DNA of 64,000 nucleotides, from NCBI RefSeq assembly GCF_029392875.1, contig NZ_CP113946.1, positions 1,116,001 to 1,180,000 on the forward strand. The letters are read 5' to 3'. The translations under genes and the position numbers were made by a program. Origin of the DNA: Lactobacillus sp. ESL0677 (lineage in GTDB: Bacteria > Bacillota > Bacilli > Lactobacillales > Lactobacillaceae). This document shows, piece by piece, positions 1 through 8,570 of the stretch (position 1 is its first letter; the number at the start of each line of letters is the position of its first letter). The notes under the pieces were generated by a model, which saw nothing but the letters and a program-made list of their open reading frames with translations, searched no databases and was not told the DNA's origin.

Positions 1-759
1 TGCATGAGCATTTGGTGTTGCCTTAACCTCAGGTGGATAAATCTTATATAAAATAAGCGGTACAACAATTAAAGAAATAATTCCGGGGACGATTGCAGCA
101 ACAAACCATTGCATCCATGAAATTGAGATGTTCTGCGTTTTAGCAATTCCCAATGCTACCATGTTACCAGCAAGTCCAGTAAGGAACATAGTGGAGGTAA
201 CAATGTTCACTTCGTATTCATTAAAGACCAAGAATGAACCCATTTTTCTTTGAGTACCCTTCTTAGGATCAGAGCCCATTTCTTTGGACAAGTTATCAAT
301 AATTGGGTACATAATACCGTTAACCCGAGCATTATTACTTGGAATTCCAATTGCTAAAACAGTTTCAACCATTGATAATGCGTATGCCAGACCTAAAGTT
401 CTCTTGCCAAATGTTTTAACAAAAAAGTAAGCGATTCTTTTACCCAGACCTGACTTAATAAAGCCAGCAGCCATGAACATACACATTGCAACCATCCAAG
501 CAGTTGAATTACCAAATCCAGCTGTGACTTCGTCCATCTTAAAGATGCCAGTCAAAGTTGCAATTACGATAGCAATAATTGTAGTTGCCATCATTGGTAA
601 TGGTTTAGTAACACAGGCAATAATTGTCGCAATAAAAATTGCAAACAGATGCCATGCAGGAACACTAATTGCAGCAGGCTTTACCGGCGTTACTAGCCAT
701 AAGATGATGCCAACTGCTACTGGCAGCAGCCACTTTTTCCATTCAAATTTATCTAACAT
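1..759 (-). CDS. DASS-family (SLC13-like) anion/dicarboxylate transporter, partial (C-terminus outside window)
   Basis: The reading frame is open from an ATG at 759 to the window edge (253 codons, stop not reached). The product starts MLDKFEWKKWLLPVAVG and is very hydrophobic, with repeated membrane spans. Segments such as GIPSNNARVNGIMYPII and FNEYEVNIVTSTMFLTG resemble the SNNA and TS/T motifs of divalent anion:Na+ symporters (CitT/TtdT/2-oxoglutarate-malate translocator group), which move di- and tricarboxylates across the cytoplasmic membrane. Its ATG overlaps the stop of the upstream flavoprotein gene (TAATG), so the two are probably translationally coupled. I infer that it imports the acceptor, or exchanges substrate and product, of the two reductases. 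The exact anion cannot be read from sequence. Confidence 0.75.
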   Translation of the reverse strand, partial: MLDKFEWKKWLLPVAVGIILWLVTPVKPAAISVPAWHLFAIFIATIIACVTKPLPMMATTIIAIVIATLTGIFKMDEVTAGFGNSTAWMVAMCMFMAAGFIKSGLGKRIAYFFVKTFGKRTLGLAYALSMVETVLAIGIPSNNARVNGIMYPIIDNLSKEMGSDPKKGTQRKMGSFLVFNEYEVNIVTSTMFLTGLAGNMVALGIAKTQNISISWMQWFVAAIVPGIISLIVVPLILYKIYPPEVKATPNAHA

Positions 760-2588
760 TATTTTTCTCCTTTATTTTTGGCTTTACCGATTGCTTGATT
801 AACAGCTTCTACTAAGGCTTTAGTGGTAGTCGTTGCGCCTGAAATTGCGTCAACATCTGTCGAGTTTTGGTCAATTATTTGTTGAGGCAACTGCTTAATT
901 GCAACTGCACCAATGCCTTCAGTTTCATGATTTTCAAGTACTTCAACATTGCTAATAGTCTGATCCTGATAAGTTACCCGAACCAAGACTTTACCACCAA
1001 TTCCAGCCTCAGATGACCCTAAATATTGGTTAGCCTTAAGTTCAATCTTACTTTCACTTTCGTTATCAACTAAGTCATTAATTCGCGGTACTTGGTTAGT
1101 AAGTTCGACTTCTGCAGTGTCTGACAGCTGCGCTACATTTTCGCCGGCAATTTTGCCAAAAATCAAACATTCTGCTAAATTACCGCCACCTTGATAACGA
1201 TTAGCACAGATACCACCCAATTCTCCAGCACTGTATAGGCGTTTAATCGGCTGATCAGCATTATTGAGAACTCTAGCTTGTTCATCATGTTGTGGGCCAC
1301 CTTGAGTATTCAAAACAGCTGGAGCTAGCTTAATAGCATATACGGCATCATTTAAGTCAAAGCTACTCATCGTTTCTGGTGCCCGCTCAAATTCTAAGTC
1401 ACGGCCACTATCTGCAAATTGATTGAACCGGGCAATTGTAGTAGTTAAAGTATCGGCAGGTAACTTCATTTTGTCTGCTAAAGCGGCTACTGAATTTGCC
1501 TTAATTAACTTGTCAAAGAAATTTTGATATTTTAAATTACCAGCTTTTTGTTCTTGAACAAATTTTTGATATTGTTGTTCATCAAAGACAAGCCAGGCAT
1601 GATCATAAGCGTGTGGCAACAAGTAATCGCCATGTTGGAAAATATGTCCGTGGCGGAATTTTGCATCCTCACGCATAAATCGACTACCATCATCAGCTAC
1701 GGCAATAATTGAACCTGATTTCACATTCTGCCAGCCACTGATTTGGCGACCACGCTGACCAGCTTCTTCTGCAATCACGTAGCTAGGAACTATGCCAAGG
1801 GATTCATAATTACTCATGTGCCACATCCTAGCACCAACTTCACCAGCCATCTTGATACCGTCACCCTTGTTATACAAAGTACCCAATGGGGTTAAGTGGG
1901 TAATGTGTAAGTAATCCTGTTGCATTTTATCGTTATTTTCAAAACCGCCGGTTGCAAGCACTACGCCCTTTTTGACATGAATATAGTACTGCTTTTCTTG
2001 CCGTTTAATTACAACCCCAGTGATTTCATCAGTTACTGGGTCTTGTAATAATTTTGTTGCCCTTGAATTTAACCAAATATCGATTTGATCTTTTCGCTGT
2101 AATATTTTCTGACGAATAACCTTCCACAGTCCCGCATCAAAATCACGATTATGAACTAAGGCAAAGTCAAATGTTGTTGCTCCTTGATATTCTGGATATT
2201 CACATAGCTGCTTCTTATTCGCTAAATGATCACCTGGCTGGAAATCCTTGGACCAAATAAATGGGTTTAGACCAAAGTACCTTTTAAAATATTTTGGCAT
2301 TTCTACAAAGCCATCAAGGTAGACATCCATTGTCTTTTCGTCAACAGCAAAAGGTGCAGCTAATTCATGATAATAATCAGAAATTTGCTGACGATCATGA
2401 GCCATTGCGACGTGCTGAGCAGAATAACGCGTGTTGCCACCCTCATGGCCATATGGTGCAGCTTCAACTAGTAAAACTTGAGCCCCATTATCAGCTGCAA
2501 ATCTTGCTGCAGTTGCACCAGCACCACCAAAACCTAAAACGATGACATCATAATCGCCATTCCATTTAGTATTTTCAGTTACTTTCAC
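759..2588 (-). CDS. FAD-dependent fumarate/urocanate reductase-like flavoprotein with C-terminal FMN-binding domain
   Basis: 609 aa. An N-terminal FAD-binding Rossmann site GFGGAG lies at residues 19-24, followed by the FAD_binding_2/fumarate reductase catalytic fold. The C-terminal ~90 residues are an FMN_bind domain with the ApbE-type flavinylation motif DAISGATTT (residues 580-588; T588 is the expected FMN-linked residue). There is no signal peptide, so the enzyme should be cytoplasmic. The family reduces an activated C=C bond (fumarate, urocanate, hydroxycinnamates) with electrons delivered through FMN. The gene is second in a three-gene unit, 14 bp after its paralogue and overlapping the transporter start. 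The substrate is unknown; the adjacent dicarboxylate-type transporter favours fumarate or a related acid, as inference. Confidence 0.85.
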   Translation of the reverse strand: MKVTENTKWNGDYDVIVLGFGGAGATAARFAADNGAQVLLVEAAPYGHEGGNTRYSAQHVAMAHDRQQISDYYHELAAPFAVDEKTMDVYLDGFVEMPKYFKRYFGLNPFIWSKDFQPGDHLANKKQLCEYPEYQGATTFDFALVHNRDFDAGLWKVIRQKILQRKDQIDIWLNSRATKLLQDPVTDEITGVVIKRQEKQYYIHVKKGVVLATGGFENNDKMQQDYLHITHLTPLGTLYNKGDGIKMAGEVGARMWHMSNYESLGIVPSYVIAEEAGQRGRQISGWQNVKSGSIIAVADDGSRFMREDAKFRHGHIFQHGDYLLPHAYDHAWLVFDEQQYQKFVQEQKAGNLKYQNFFDKLIKANSVAALADKMKLPADTLTTTIARFNQFADSGRDLEFERAPETMSSFDLNDAVYAIKLAPAVLNTQGGPQHDEQARVLNNADQPIKRLYSAGELGGICANRYQGGGNLAECLIFGKIAGENVAQLSDTAEVELTNQVPRINDLVDNESESKIELKANQYLGSSEAGIGGKVLVRVTYQDQTISNVEVLENHETEGIGAVAIKQLPQQIIDQNSTDVDAISGATTTTKALVEAVNQAIGKAKNKGEK

Positions 2589-2602
2589 GATAAGACTCTT
2601 TT

Positions 2603-4405
2603 CTACTTCTTAATATTTTGCAATGCTTGCTTGACTGCATCCTTAAACGCTGCACTGGTTACACTGGCACCACTAAAGGCATCAACATCAGCTGTTTGCT
2701 TAGCTAACATTGCCTTTGTTAAAGCTGGAATAGCGCGACCACCAAGTGATGGTGTTTCTTTTTGTTGCAAGATTTCAATATCAGTAATCTTGTCATCACT
2801 AGCAGTTACCCGAACAATAATCGGAACATCATTAATCCCATTTTCACTGATGCCAATACCTTGATTTGGACCAGCTTCATAATCACTTGTCAAAATGTGA
2901 GCGTCAGATTGTAATTCTGGTGCCTTACTTGCATGACTAATAACTTCAAAGTCAATAATCTTGCGCTTTGGCCATGCAGCGTTTTCTCCCGCAATTTTTC
3001 CTGAAATTAATAAATCAGCAATACTGTTAGCACCAATATATTTAGTAGCAAAAATGTCACCTAATTCTCCAGCTTCATAAAGATGAGGAATTACGTTATT
3101 TGCCATATCAAGCACTTCACAATTTTCATTACGACGACCACCGCCGTGAGTATGCAAGATGTTATGGCGAATTGGAATTGCATAGTACGGACCTTCACCA
3201 AATGCGCGCATTGTTTCAATCTTCCGGTCTAAAACCATGTCACGTTCCATTTTGTCAGTGAAGAAATTAAAATCAGTAACTGCTTGTTCCAATTTAGGAG
3301 CCTTAATCTTTTCAGCTAATTCCGCAATTGAATCTGCCTTGATGGCATAAGAGATTAATTCCTTAATTTGATCAGCTTTAGCAGAATCATCTTCAGCAAG
3401 TTGCTCATATTGTTTTTGATCCATTACAATATGCGGATGATTTTGGTTAGGCAGCATAATCCAGTTACCGTGGTTATATTTATAACCGTGCCGATCTTCT
3501 TCATCTTCACGATAATAACGTGTACCGTCATCACCAGCCACAAAAATACTACCGTTAAATAGGCTCTTCCAGTTAATCATGTAAGCAAACTTTTCTCTTG
3601 GTTGACCTTCATTTAATGAAAAACCGTGTGAGTCATAATTGGACATGTGCCATAAACGAGCACCAGCCTCAACAGCAAGATCAATTCCCTTACCTTGGTT
3701 GTATAATGTCCCAATTGGTGCTAATGATCCTTGACCTAAAAAGTTTTGTACCATGTCTTGATTGTTTTCAAAACCACCACATGAGAGAACAACACCATTT
3801 TGAGCAGCTACATAACGAACTTGACCTTGGTGCTTAATTTGAACGCCCAAAATTGTTTTGGTTTCTGGATCTTGAATTAAGTGTTGAGCTGGGCTTGAAA
3901 ACCAGACATCAATCTTATCTAATCTTTCGTAAACTTTTTTACGCAGTAATTTCCAGAAACCACCATTATACATCCCCTGAGTCATACTTTGTGAACGCAT
4001 TGTTGACGCATGACGATATTCAGGATACTCACCCTCAGGTCTTCTACCTGTGTATTGAGCTTCTATACCGAAATATTTCTTTGAGTATTCCTTCATCTGC
4101 AAAACATTGTTGACAAAGGTATCTAAGTCCTTAGGGTCATATTTAAAGGGATAATACGTTTGCTTGTAATATTCACGTAAGTCTTCAAAGTTATCACTCC
4201 ACGCAAAAGCACCACCGGCATAACGAGTATTACCGCCCTCTTGGCCTTCAGGAGCAGCATCTATTAATAATACTTTGGCATTGTTGTCAGCTGCAAATCT
4301 AGCTGCACCGGCACCGGCACCACCAAAACCGACTACAATTACATCATAGACGGCATCCCATTTAAGAGTTGAATTGTAAAACAAAATAGTTACCTGCACT
4401 TTCAT
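2603..4405 (-). CDS. Second FAD/FMN fumarate reductase-like flavoprotein (tandem paralogue)
   Basis: 600 aa, clearly paralogous to the next gene, with the same layout. FAD site GFGGAG lies near residues 25-30, and the C-terminal FMN_bind domain has motif DAFSGASVT (575-583, T583 the predicted FMN threonine). It is the first gene of the operon. The annotated ATG at 4405 has no clear Shine-Dalgarno sequence. Alignment with the paralogue suggests that translation could begin slightly inside, so the first ~10 residues are uncertain. The two catalytic regions differ enough that the proteins may act on different substrates or as a heteromer. A divergently transcribed LysR gene starts 200 bp away and probably controls the operon in response to the substrate. 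Confidence 0.85.
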   Translation of the reverse strand: MKVQVTILFYNSTLKWDAVYDVIVVGFGGAGAGAARFAADNNAKVLLIDAAPEGQEGGNTRYAGGAFAWSDNFEDLREYYKQTYYPFKYDPKDLDTFVNNVLQMKEYSKKYFGIEAQYTGRRPEGEYPEYRHASTMRSQSMTQGMYNGGFWKLLRKKVYERLDKIDVWFSSPAQHLIQDPETKTILGVQIKHQGQVRYVAAQNGVVLSCGGFENNQDMVQNFLGQGSLAPIGTLYNQGKGIDLAVEAGARLWHMSNYDSHGFSLNEGQPREKFAYMINWKSLFNGSIFVAGDDGTRYYREDEEDRHGYKYNHGNWIMLPNQNHPHIVMDQKQYEQLAEDDSAKADQIKELISYAIKADSIAELAEKIKAPKLEQAVTDFNFFTDKMERDMVLDRKIETMRAFGEGPYYAIPIRHNILHTHGGGRRNENCEVLDMANNVIPHLYEAGELGDIFATKYIGANSIADLLISGKIAGENAAWPKRKIIDFEVISHASKAPELQSDAHILTSDYEAGPNQGIGISENGINDVPIIVRVTASDDKITDIEILQQKETPSLGGRAIPALTKAMLAKQTADVDAFSGASVTSAAFKDAVKQALQNIKK

Positions 4406-4516
4406 AAATCTATTAACAGAAATAAATATATCGTTTTCATAAACATAAATCTACTTTATTTTTAATTTAAATCGCTCCGGAAAGTTTCTTGTTATCCTTG
4501 ATTTACCAACTGTTTA

Positions 4517-4545
4517 TTGCAATTATTCAAGTGATTTAATATAAT
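4517..4545 (+). promoter_or_regulatory. Sigma-A-type promoter for the LysR gene, in the divergent intergenic region
   Basis: TTGCAA (4517-4522) and TATAAT (4540-4545) are separated by exactly 17 bp, about 60 bp before the LysR start codon. The region also has to hold the promoter of the flavoprotein operon on the other strand. LysR proteins usually bind between such divergent promoters. Confidence 0.6.
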
Positions 4546-4605
4546 ATAAAAAGATTCACTCATAAATAATATTTATTATTTTTTGTAAAAAAGGATTATC
4601 TCAAA

Positions 4606-5487
4606 ATGAATGAAAAAGATTTAATTTATTTTTGTAAATTGGTTGAAAGTGGTAATTACACTACTACCGCGGCTTATTTTGGCGTTACACAACCAACAAT
4701 CTCTATGGCTATCAAACGACTCGCAAAAAAGTTTGAAGACCCATTAATTGTTCAAAAAAATCGCAAAAGTAAGTTAATACTGACCAATGCTGGTGAATTA
4801 CTTTATCAAAAAGCTAAAATCCTAATCCAAGATATTGCAAGTATTAATTACGATGTTAAACATGCCAGCGACAAAAAAATTCGGCTTGCCTTTTCTGGTG
4901 AAGCCGGAAGTTCTTATATTCCCGATATTATTCAAAAATTTTTCCAAGTAGGCCTAACTCACCTGCTTGACACTCATATTGAACGGTCAGCTGACGCTTT
5001 TTCTGATCTCACTAATGGTAAGGTTGATGTCGCAATTTATTCTTGGATGGTTAAAATTAACGACCCAGATTACTTTATCCATAACTTACAAAAGACAGAA
5101 TTAGTAATCATTACTGGACTTGATGACCCGTGGAAAGATGTCCATGAAGTCAGCGCAGCCCAATTACGAGACAGACGCTTTATTGCCCGCGAGCGTGGTT
5201 TCTTAACTAGAGAATGTCTTGAGCAGGAAGCAAAATTAGGCGACTTTGCCCCCGACATTGTTTATACAGCAACCACAATGAAGTTAATGATTGACCTTGT
5301 AAAGCGCAACGTCGGTATTGCTCTAGCAATGGAAAGTAGTTTAAAAGACGTCACGGGAGTTCATATTGTCCGCTTGAATTCTGGACAAAAATTATGGGCA
5401 TATATGCAGATTGCGATGCGCAAGAGTTTTGTACCAAATAAATACCAGCGTGAAGGTATTGAAATTTTACGTCATTTTAAACCATAA
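4606..5487 (+). CDS. LysR-family transcriptional regulator
   Basis: 293 aa, the normal LysR length. The N-terminal winged HTH includes YTTTAAYFGVTQPTISMAIK (about residues 18-37), and the rest is the periplasmic-binding-protein-like effector domain. The gene is divergent from the two-flavoprotein/transporter operon, the classic arrangement for a LysR activator of that operon with the pathway substrate as co-inducer. It is followed by a strong hairpin terminator. Divergent regulation is inferred from layout. The family call is certain, but the ligand is not known. Confidence 0.9.
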   Translation: MNEKDLIYFCKLVESGNYTTTAAYFGVTQPTISMAIKRLAKKFEDPLIVQKNRKSKLILTNAGELLYQKAKILIQDIASINYDVKHASDKKIRLAFSGEAGSSYIPDIIQKFFQVGLTHLLDTHIERSADAFSDLTNGKVDVAIYSWMVKINDPDYFIHNLQKTELVIITGLDDPWKDVHEVSAAQLRDRRFIARERGFLTRECLEQEAKLGDFAPDIVYTATTMKLMIDLVKRNVGIALAMESSLKDVTGVHIVRLNSGQKLWAYMQIAMRKSFVPNKYQREGIEILRHFKP

Positions 5488-5526
5488 AAAATAAGCTATT
5501 CGGATTTGAATAGCTTATTTTTTATT
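5488..5526. terminator. Bidirectional intrinsic terminator between convergent lysR and glpF-like genes
   Basis: The arms AATAAGCTATTC and GAATAGCTTATT are separated by a short loop, with A- and T-runs on both sides. The hairpin can therefore stop transcription from both the plus-strand LysR gene and the minus-strand aquaporin gene. Confidence 0.8.
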
Positions 5527-5531
5527 TTATC

Positions 5532-6254
5532 TTATCTAAGACCAATGAATAATAAAGCAGCTAAGATACCACCAACGAATGGCCCAACAATTGGAACCCA
5601 GCTGTAAGCCCAATCAGAATTACCTTTATTTGCAATTGGTAATACTTGGTGAGCAAGCCGAGGACCAAAGTCACGAGCTGGATTAAGGGCGATTCCAGTA
5701 GGACCACCGAGTGAAAATGCAATGGCAGTGATCAAACTACCTGCAAGAATCGGATTTAATGCACCATCAACACCACTCTTGCTGAATGCGAGCAACCCGT
5801 ATACTAAAACGAAGGTTGCTAACATTTCGGCAAAGAAGTTCCAGAAGTAATTTCTAATGGCAGGTGCCGTAGCAAAGCTTGTCAAAATCGCTTCTTGATC
5901 TGTTGTTTCTTTCCAGTGAGGATAAAACATTAACCACACTAAAATGGCGCCAGCAAAAGCTCCTGCAACCTCAGCAATAATATATGGCAAGACATAAGAC
6001 CAAGAGAAACTGCCTGAAATTGCCATCGCCACAGCAACTGCTGGATTAAAGAAACCAGGTGTCAACCATTTAACAAAGTATACGGAAAAGGTAATTGCCA
6101 TACCCCAGCCAAATGCAATGCCAACCCAATTAGCTCCACTAGCTTTTGACTTTTTTAGGCCCATATCTGCACAGACACCGTCGCCTAATAAAATCATCAT
6201 TGCTGTTCCGACAAATTCACCAACTAATTGCATACCCAAACTATCATGTAACAT
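5532..6254 (-). CDS. glpF: Aquaglyceroporin (MIP family, GlpF-like), paralogue 1
   Basis: 240 aa, six predicted membrane spans. Both NPA boxes are intact: N70-P-A and N191-P-A, the second followed by R-D. The Asp after NPAR is typical of glycerol-conducting channels rather than strict water channels. It passively conducts glycerol and other small solutes across the membrane. It stands alone, with its own long upstream region holding a cre-like sequence. A close paralogue (7360-8079) lies in the dihydroxyacetone kinase unit. The exact solute of this copy is unknown. Confidence 0.85.
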   Translation of the reverse strand: MLHDSLGMQLVGEFVGTAMMILLGDGVCADMGLKKSKASGANWVGIAFGWGMAITFSVYFVKWLTPGFFNPAVAVAMAISGSFSWSYVLPYIIAEVAGAFAGAILVWLMFYPHWKETTDQEAILTSFATAPAIRNYFWNFFAEMLATFVLVYGLLAFSKSGVDGALNPILAGSLITAIAFSLGGPTGIALNPARDFGPRLAHQVLPIANKGNSDWAYSWVPIVGPFVGGILAALLFIGLR

Positions 6255-6322
6255 TTTTAACTCCCAATCTTTCTAAATTAGTAATTGAATTATTAACTTC
6301 ATATTTATAAATATTTGACATT

Positions 6323-6337
6323 ATGGAAGCGCTTAAT
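6323..6337 (-). promoter_or_regulatory. cre-like catabolite-response element upstream of glpF paralogue 1
   Basis: ATGGAAGCGCTTAAT matches the CcpA site pattern WTGNAANCGNWNNCW with one mismatch (A instead of C near the end). It lies about 70 bp upstream of the aquaporin start. CcpA repression by preferred sugars would fit glycerol uptake, but this is a pattern match only. Confidence 0.4.
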
Positions 6338-6632
6338 AAAAATATATAATATTTTTTCACAAATGTAAATAGAAAATTAACAAATATTTTTCGTTGCATA
6401 ATTGTTGTTAAATCAATGAATTTATGATATGTAATTCATACTTTGTGAAATATATTGTGAAAAATATTTCATATATTTTAAACAATAAAATTACATGTAT
6501 CTCATTAGCTCTTATGGCAATACACTGATAGCTATCTTGACTTTATTAGATATTTATTCGCTTAATTCATAAGTAAAAATTTATTTCAAAAAGCATAGTT
6601 TTGAAATACTATGTGATTTTTTGCTTTAACTA

Positions 6633-6670
6633 AAAAATTCCTCCAATAACCAGATATTGAGGGAATTTTT
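6633..6670 (-). terminator. Intrinsic terminator after lepB
   Basis: On the minus strand, arms AAAATTCCCTCAATA and TATTGGAGGAATTTTT flank a 6-nt loop and are followed by T residues, immediately after the signal peptidase stop codon. Confidence 0.75.
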
Positions 6671-6682
6671 AATTATTTTCTT

Positions 6683-7243
6683 TTAAAAGTTTTGGATTTT
6701 ATTAAGCGGCCAGTAGCGCAATACCACTTTACCAATTATTTTTTGCCTTTTTACTGGACCAAAAAAGCGTGAATCTTTTGAAATATCACGATGGTCACCC
6801 ATTACCCAATAATAACCTTTGGGAACTTGATACGTAAAATTAGTTGTGAACGTTTGCCCTACTGCATTGTCGGCTTTTTTGTAGTTATTTTCGAGATATG
6901 GCTCCGGCAATAACTTACCATTAACATACATTTGATCATTTTTAGAAACAATCTTATCGCCAGGTAAGCCAATCACTCGCTTAACATAAGCTGCCCCTGG
7001 AACATCCTGTGCGGCTTTAGGCGCATATAACACAACAACGTCATTTCGTTTCAATGAGGTATGGCGCACGGCAATCAAGCGTTCATTATTTTCAAAATTA
7101 GGTTGCATCGATGCTCCATCGACACGATCATTTGAAATCACAAAAGTTAGTAATAAATAAAATATTCCTAGCATGACCGCCATCATGACAATCACTTCAC
7201 GAAAGAAACTGCCCCAGCCTTCGTTATTTTTTTCTTTTTCCAT
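6683..7243 (-). CDS. lepB: Type I signal peptidase
   Basis: 186 aa, the size of Gram-positive SipS-type enzymes. A short cytoplasmic N-terminus is followed by one membrane anchor (about residues 17-36) and then the extracellular S26 protease domain. The catalytic Ser45 lies in GASMQPN and the general-base Lys88 in YVKRVIGLPGD. The box GYYWVMGDHRDISKDSR is also intact. The enzyme removes signal peptides from exported preproteins on the outer face of the membrane. It is monocistronic, with GGAGG before the ATG and its own terminator. Confidence 0.95.
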   Translation of the reverse strand: MEKEKNNEGWGSFFREVIVMMAVMLGIFYLLLTFVISNDRVDGASMQPNFENNERLIAVRHTSLKRNDVVVLYAPKAAQDVPGAAYVKRVIGLPGDKIVSKNDQMYVNGKLLPEPYLENNYKKADNAVGQTFTTNFTYQVPKGYYWVMGDHRDISKDSRFFGPVKRQKIIGKVVLRYWPLNKIQNF

Positions 7244-7300
7244 CGGTTTTCCTCCTTATATTAATATTTAATATTATATACCTGAATAAATTATAAATAA

Positions 7301-7338
7301 AAAAACCTTTAGACAAACTTAACTTGTCTAAAGGTTTT
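7301..7338 (-). terminator. Intrinsic terminator after the dha-associated glpF
   Basis: Near-perfect 16-bp arms AAAACCTTTAGACAAA and CTTGTCTAAAGGTTTT (paired over 15-16 bp) with a small loop. The T-rich tail is on the minus strand, just downstream of the aquaporin stop. Confidence 0.8.
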
Positions 7339-7359
7339 CCAAATAGGATTGCTACTTAT

Positions 7360-8079
7360 TTATTTAATTACTAAAAATAATAATGCTGCCAAGACACCAC
7401 CGACAAATGGTGCAACAACAGGAACCCAGGCATATGCCCAGTCAGACTTGCCCTTATTAGCAATTGGGAACAATTGGTGAACCAATCTTGGTCCCAAATC
7501 GCGAGCTGGGTTAAGAGCAGCACCAGTTGAACCGCCCAATGACAGACCAATAGCACCTAATAATAAACCGGCAACTAGTGGATTTAGTCCAGGAGCAAAT
7601 TGACTCTTACTGAAGGCCAATAAGCCAAAGACAAGCATAAATGTCCCAATCATTTCGGCGAAGAAATTCCAGAGATATTTTCTAATTGCTGGTTCAGTGG
7701 CAAAGGTGCCTAAAATGACATCTTGGTCCTCGGTTGCAGCAAAGTGTGGGTAGTATGTCAGCCATACGAGAATACCACCAACAAAACCACCGGCAACTTG
7801 AGCAACAAAGTATGGTAGAACAGAACTCCAAGGCAAATTCCCTACAAGTGCCATTCCCAAAGTAACAGCTGGGTTTAAATGACCCGGACTAAGCCAACTT
7901 ACACAGTAAATCCCAAAGGCTAAAGCAAAGCCCCAGCCAAGTGTAACTGCAAGCCAACCAGCACCATTACCCTTTGACTTCTTCAAATTAACGACAGCAC
8001 AGATGCCATCACCAAACAAAACAAGGATAGCTGTTCCTAAAAATTCTCCAAGCATCTGCATTGCTAAACTATCATGCAT
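7360..8079 (-). CDS. glpF: Aquaglyceroporin (MIP family, GlpF-like), paralogue 2
   Basis: 239 aa, six membrane spans, with both NPA boxes present (LNPAVTLGM and LNPARDLGPRL). It lies 120 bp after dhaM on the same strand with a GGGAG ribosome site, and probably forms a dhaK-dhaL-dhaM-glpF transcription unit. Glycerol or dihydroxyacetone would enter through this channel and be phosphorylated by the kinase. It is strongly similar to the protein at 5532-6254, which indicates gene duplication. Operon membership is inferred from spacing and strand. Confidence 0.87.
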   Translation of the reverse strand: MHDSLAMQMLGEFLGTAILVLFGDGICAVVNLKKSKGNGAGWLAVTLGWGFALAFGIYCVSWLSPGHLNPAVTLGMALVGNLPWSSVLPYFVAQVAGGFVGGILVWLTYYPHFAATEDQDVILGTFATEPAIRKYLWNFFAEMIGTFMLVFGLLAFSKSQFAPGLNPLVAGLLLGAIGLSLGGSTGAALNPARDLGPRLVHQLFPIANKGKSDWAYAWVPVVAPFVGGVLAALLFLVIK

Positions 8080-8198
8080 TCTTTTTTCTCCCTCACTTAA
8101 AGTTTCAAAGTATTAATTTTGACTTAATCAATGATAGCTTAACTTGTAAAGATGAAAAACATTTTTGCTTGAAAAACGGTAACTAGAAATTAAATTTC

Positions 8199-8570
8199 TT
8201 AGTCCTTGATAACTAATTCTTTGAGTTGATCTTCAACTTCCGTGCGGCCAACGCCAGCTTGAATCAGTGAGGCTGCTGTATAAGCACCCTCAATAAAGGC
8301 AGTATCATACAAATGAACGGTCTTATCTGTCATTTCAATGGCCATTTCCAAATTCATTTTGGCACTACCAAGGTCATAAAAAGCCATGATTTCGTCAGCT
8401 TGATTATCGGTAAAAGCCTTCATAATCCTATCCATACTGGTACCAATACTATCATCATTCGTGCCACCAGCAGTAGTAATTGAAACATTAGCTGCTACTT
8501 GATCCAATAACTTTTTTAAGCCACTTGCAATTTCCGGAACATGCGAAACTAAGGTGATTCCTAAACTCAT
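8199..8570 (-). CDS. dhaM: PTS-dependent dihydroxyacetone kinase, phosphotransferase subunit DhaM
   Basis: 123 aa, a single EIIA-Man-type domain as in short Gram-positive DhaM. The phosphorylatable histidine is His10 in VSHVPEIA, followed by the TAGGTNDDSIGTS loop. HPr phosphorylates DhaM, which in turn rephosphorylates the ADP bound to DhaL, so the kinase uses PEP rather than free ATP. The start overlaps the dhaL stop by 4 bp (ATGA). Confidence 0.92.
   Translation of the reverse strand: MSLGITLVSHVPEIASGLKKLLDQVAANVSITTAGGTNDDSIGTSMDRIMKAFTDNQADEIMAFYDLGSAKMNLEMAIEMTDKTVHLYDTAFIEGAYTAASLIQAGVGRTEVEDQLKELVIKD

Larger units (their letters stand above)
6255..6682. other. 428-bp AT-rich intergenic region
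   Basis: I see no coding gene here. It contains the upstream region of the glpF paralogue, the lepB terminator (6633-6670), a cre-like sequence (6323-6337), and an imperfect hairpin around 6590-6620 (AAAAAGCATAGT ... ACTATGTGATTTTTT) that has no gene in front of it. Confidence 0.6.

Noticed and set aside
473..802. Plus-strand frame of 109 codons near the left end
   Set aside because: It is antisense to the DASS transporter and the flavoprotein C-terminus, both with clear family motifs; no ribosome site.
6590..6620. Hairpin with T run between glpF and lepB on the plus strand
   Set aside because: No plus-strand gene ends there. The arms are imperfect, so I only mention it in the intergenic entry.
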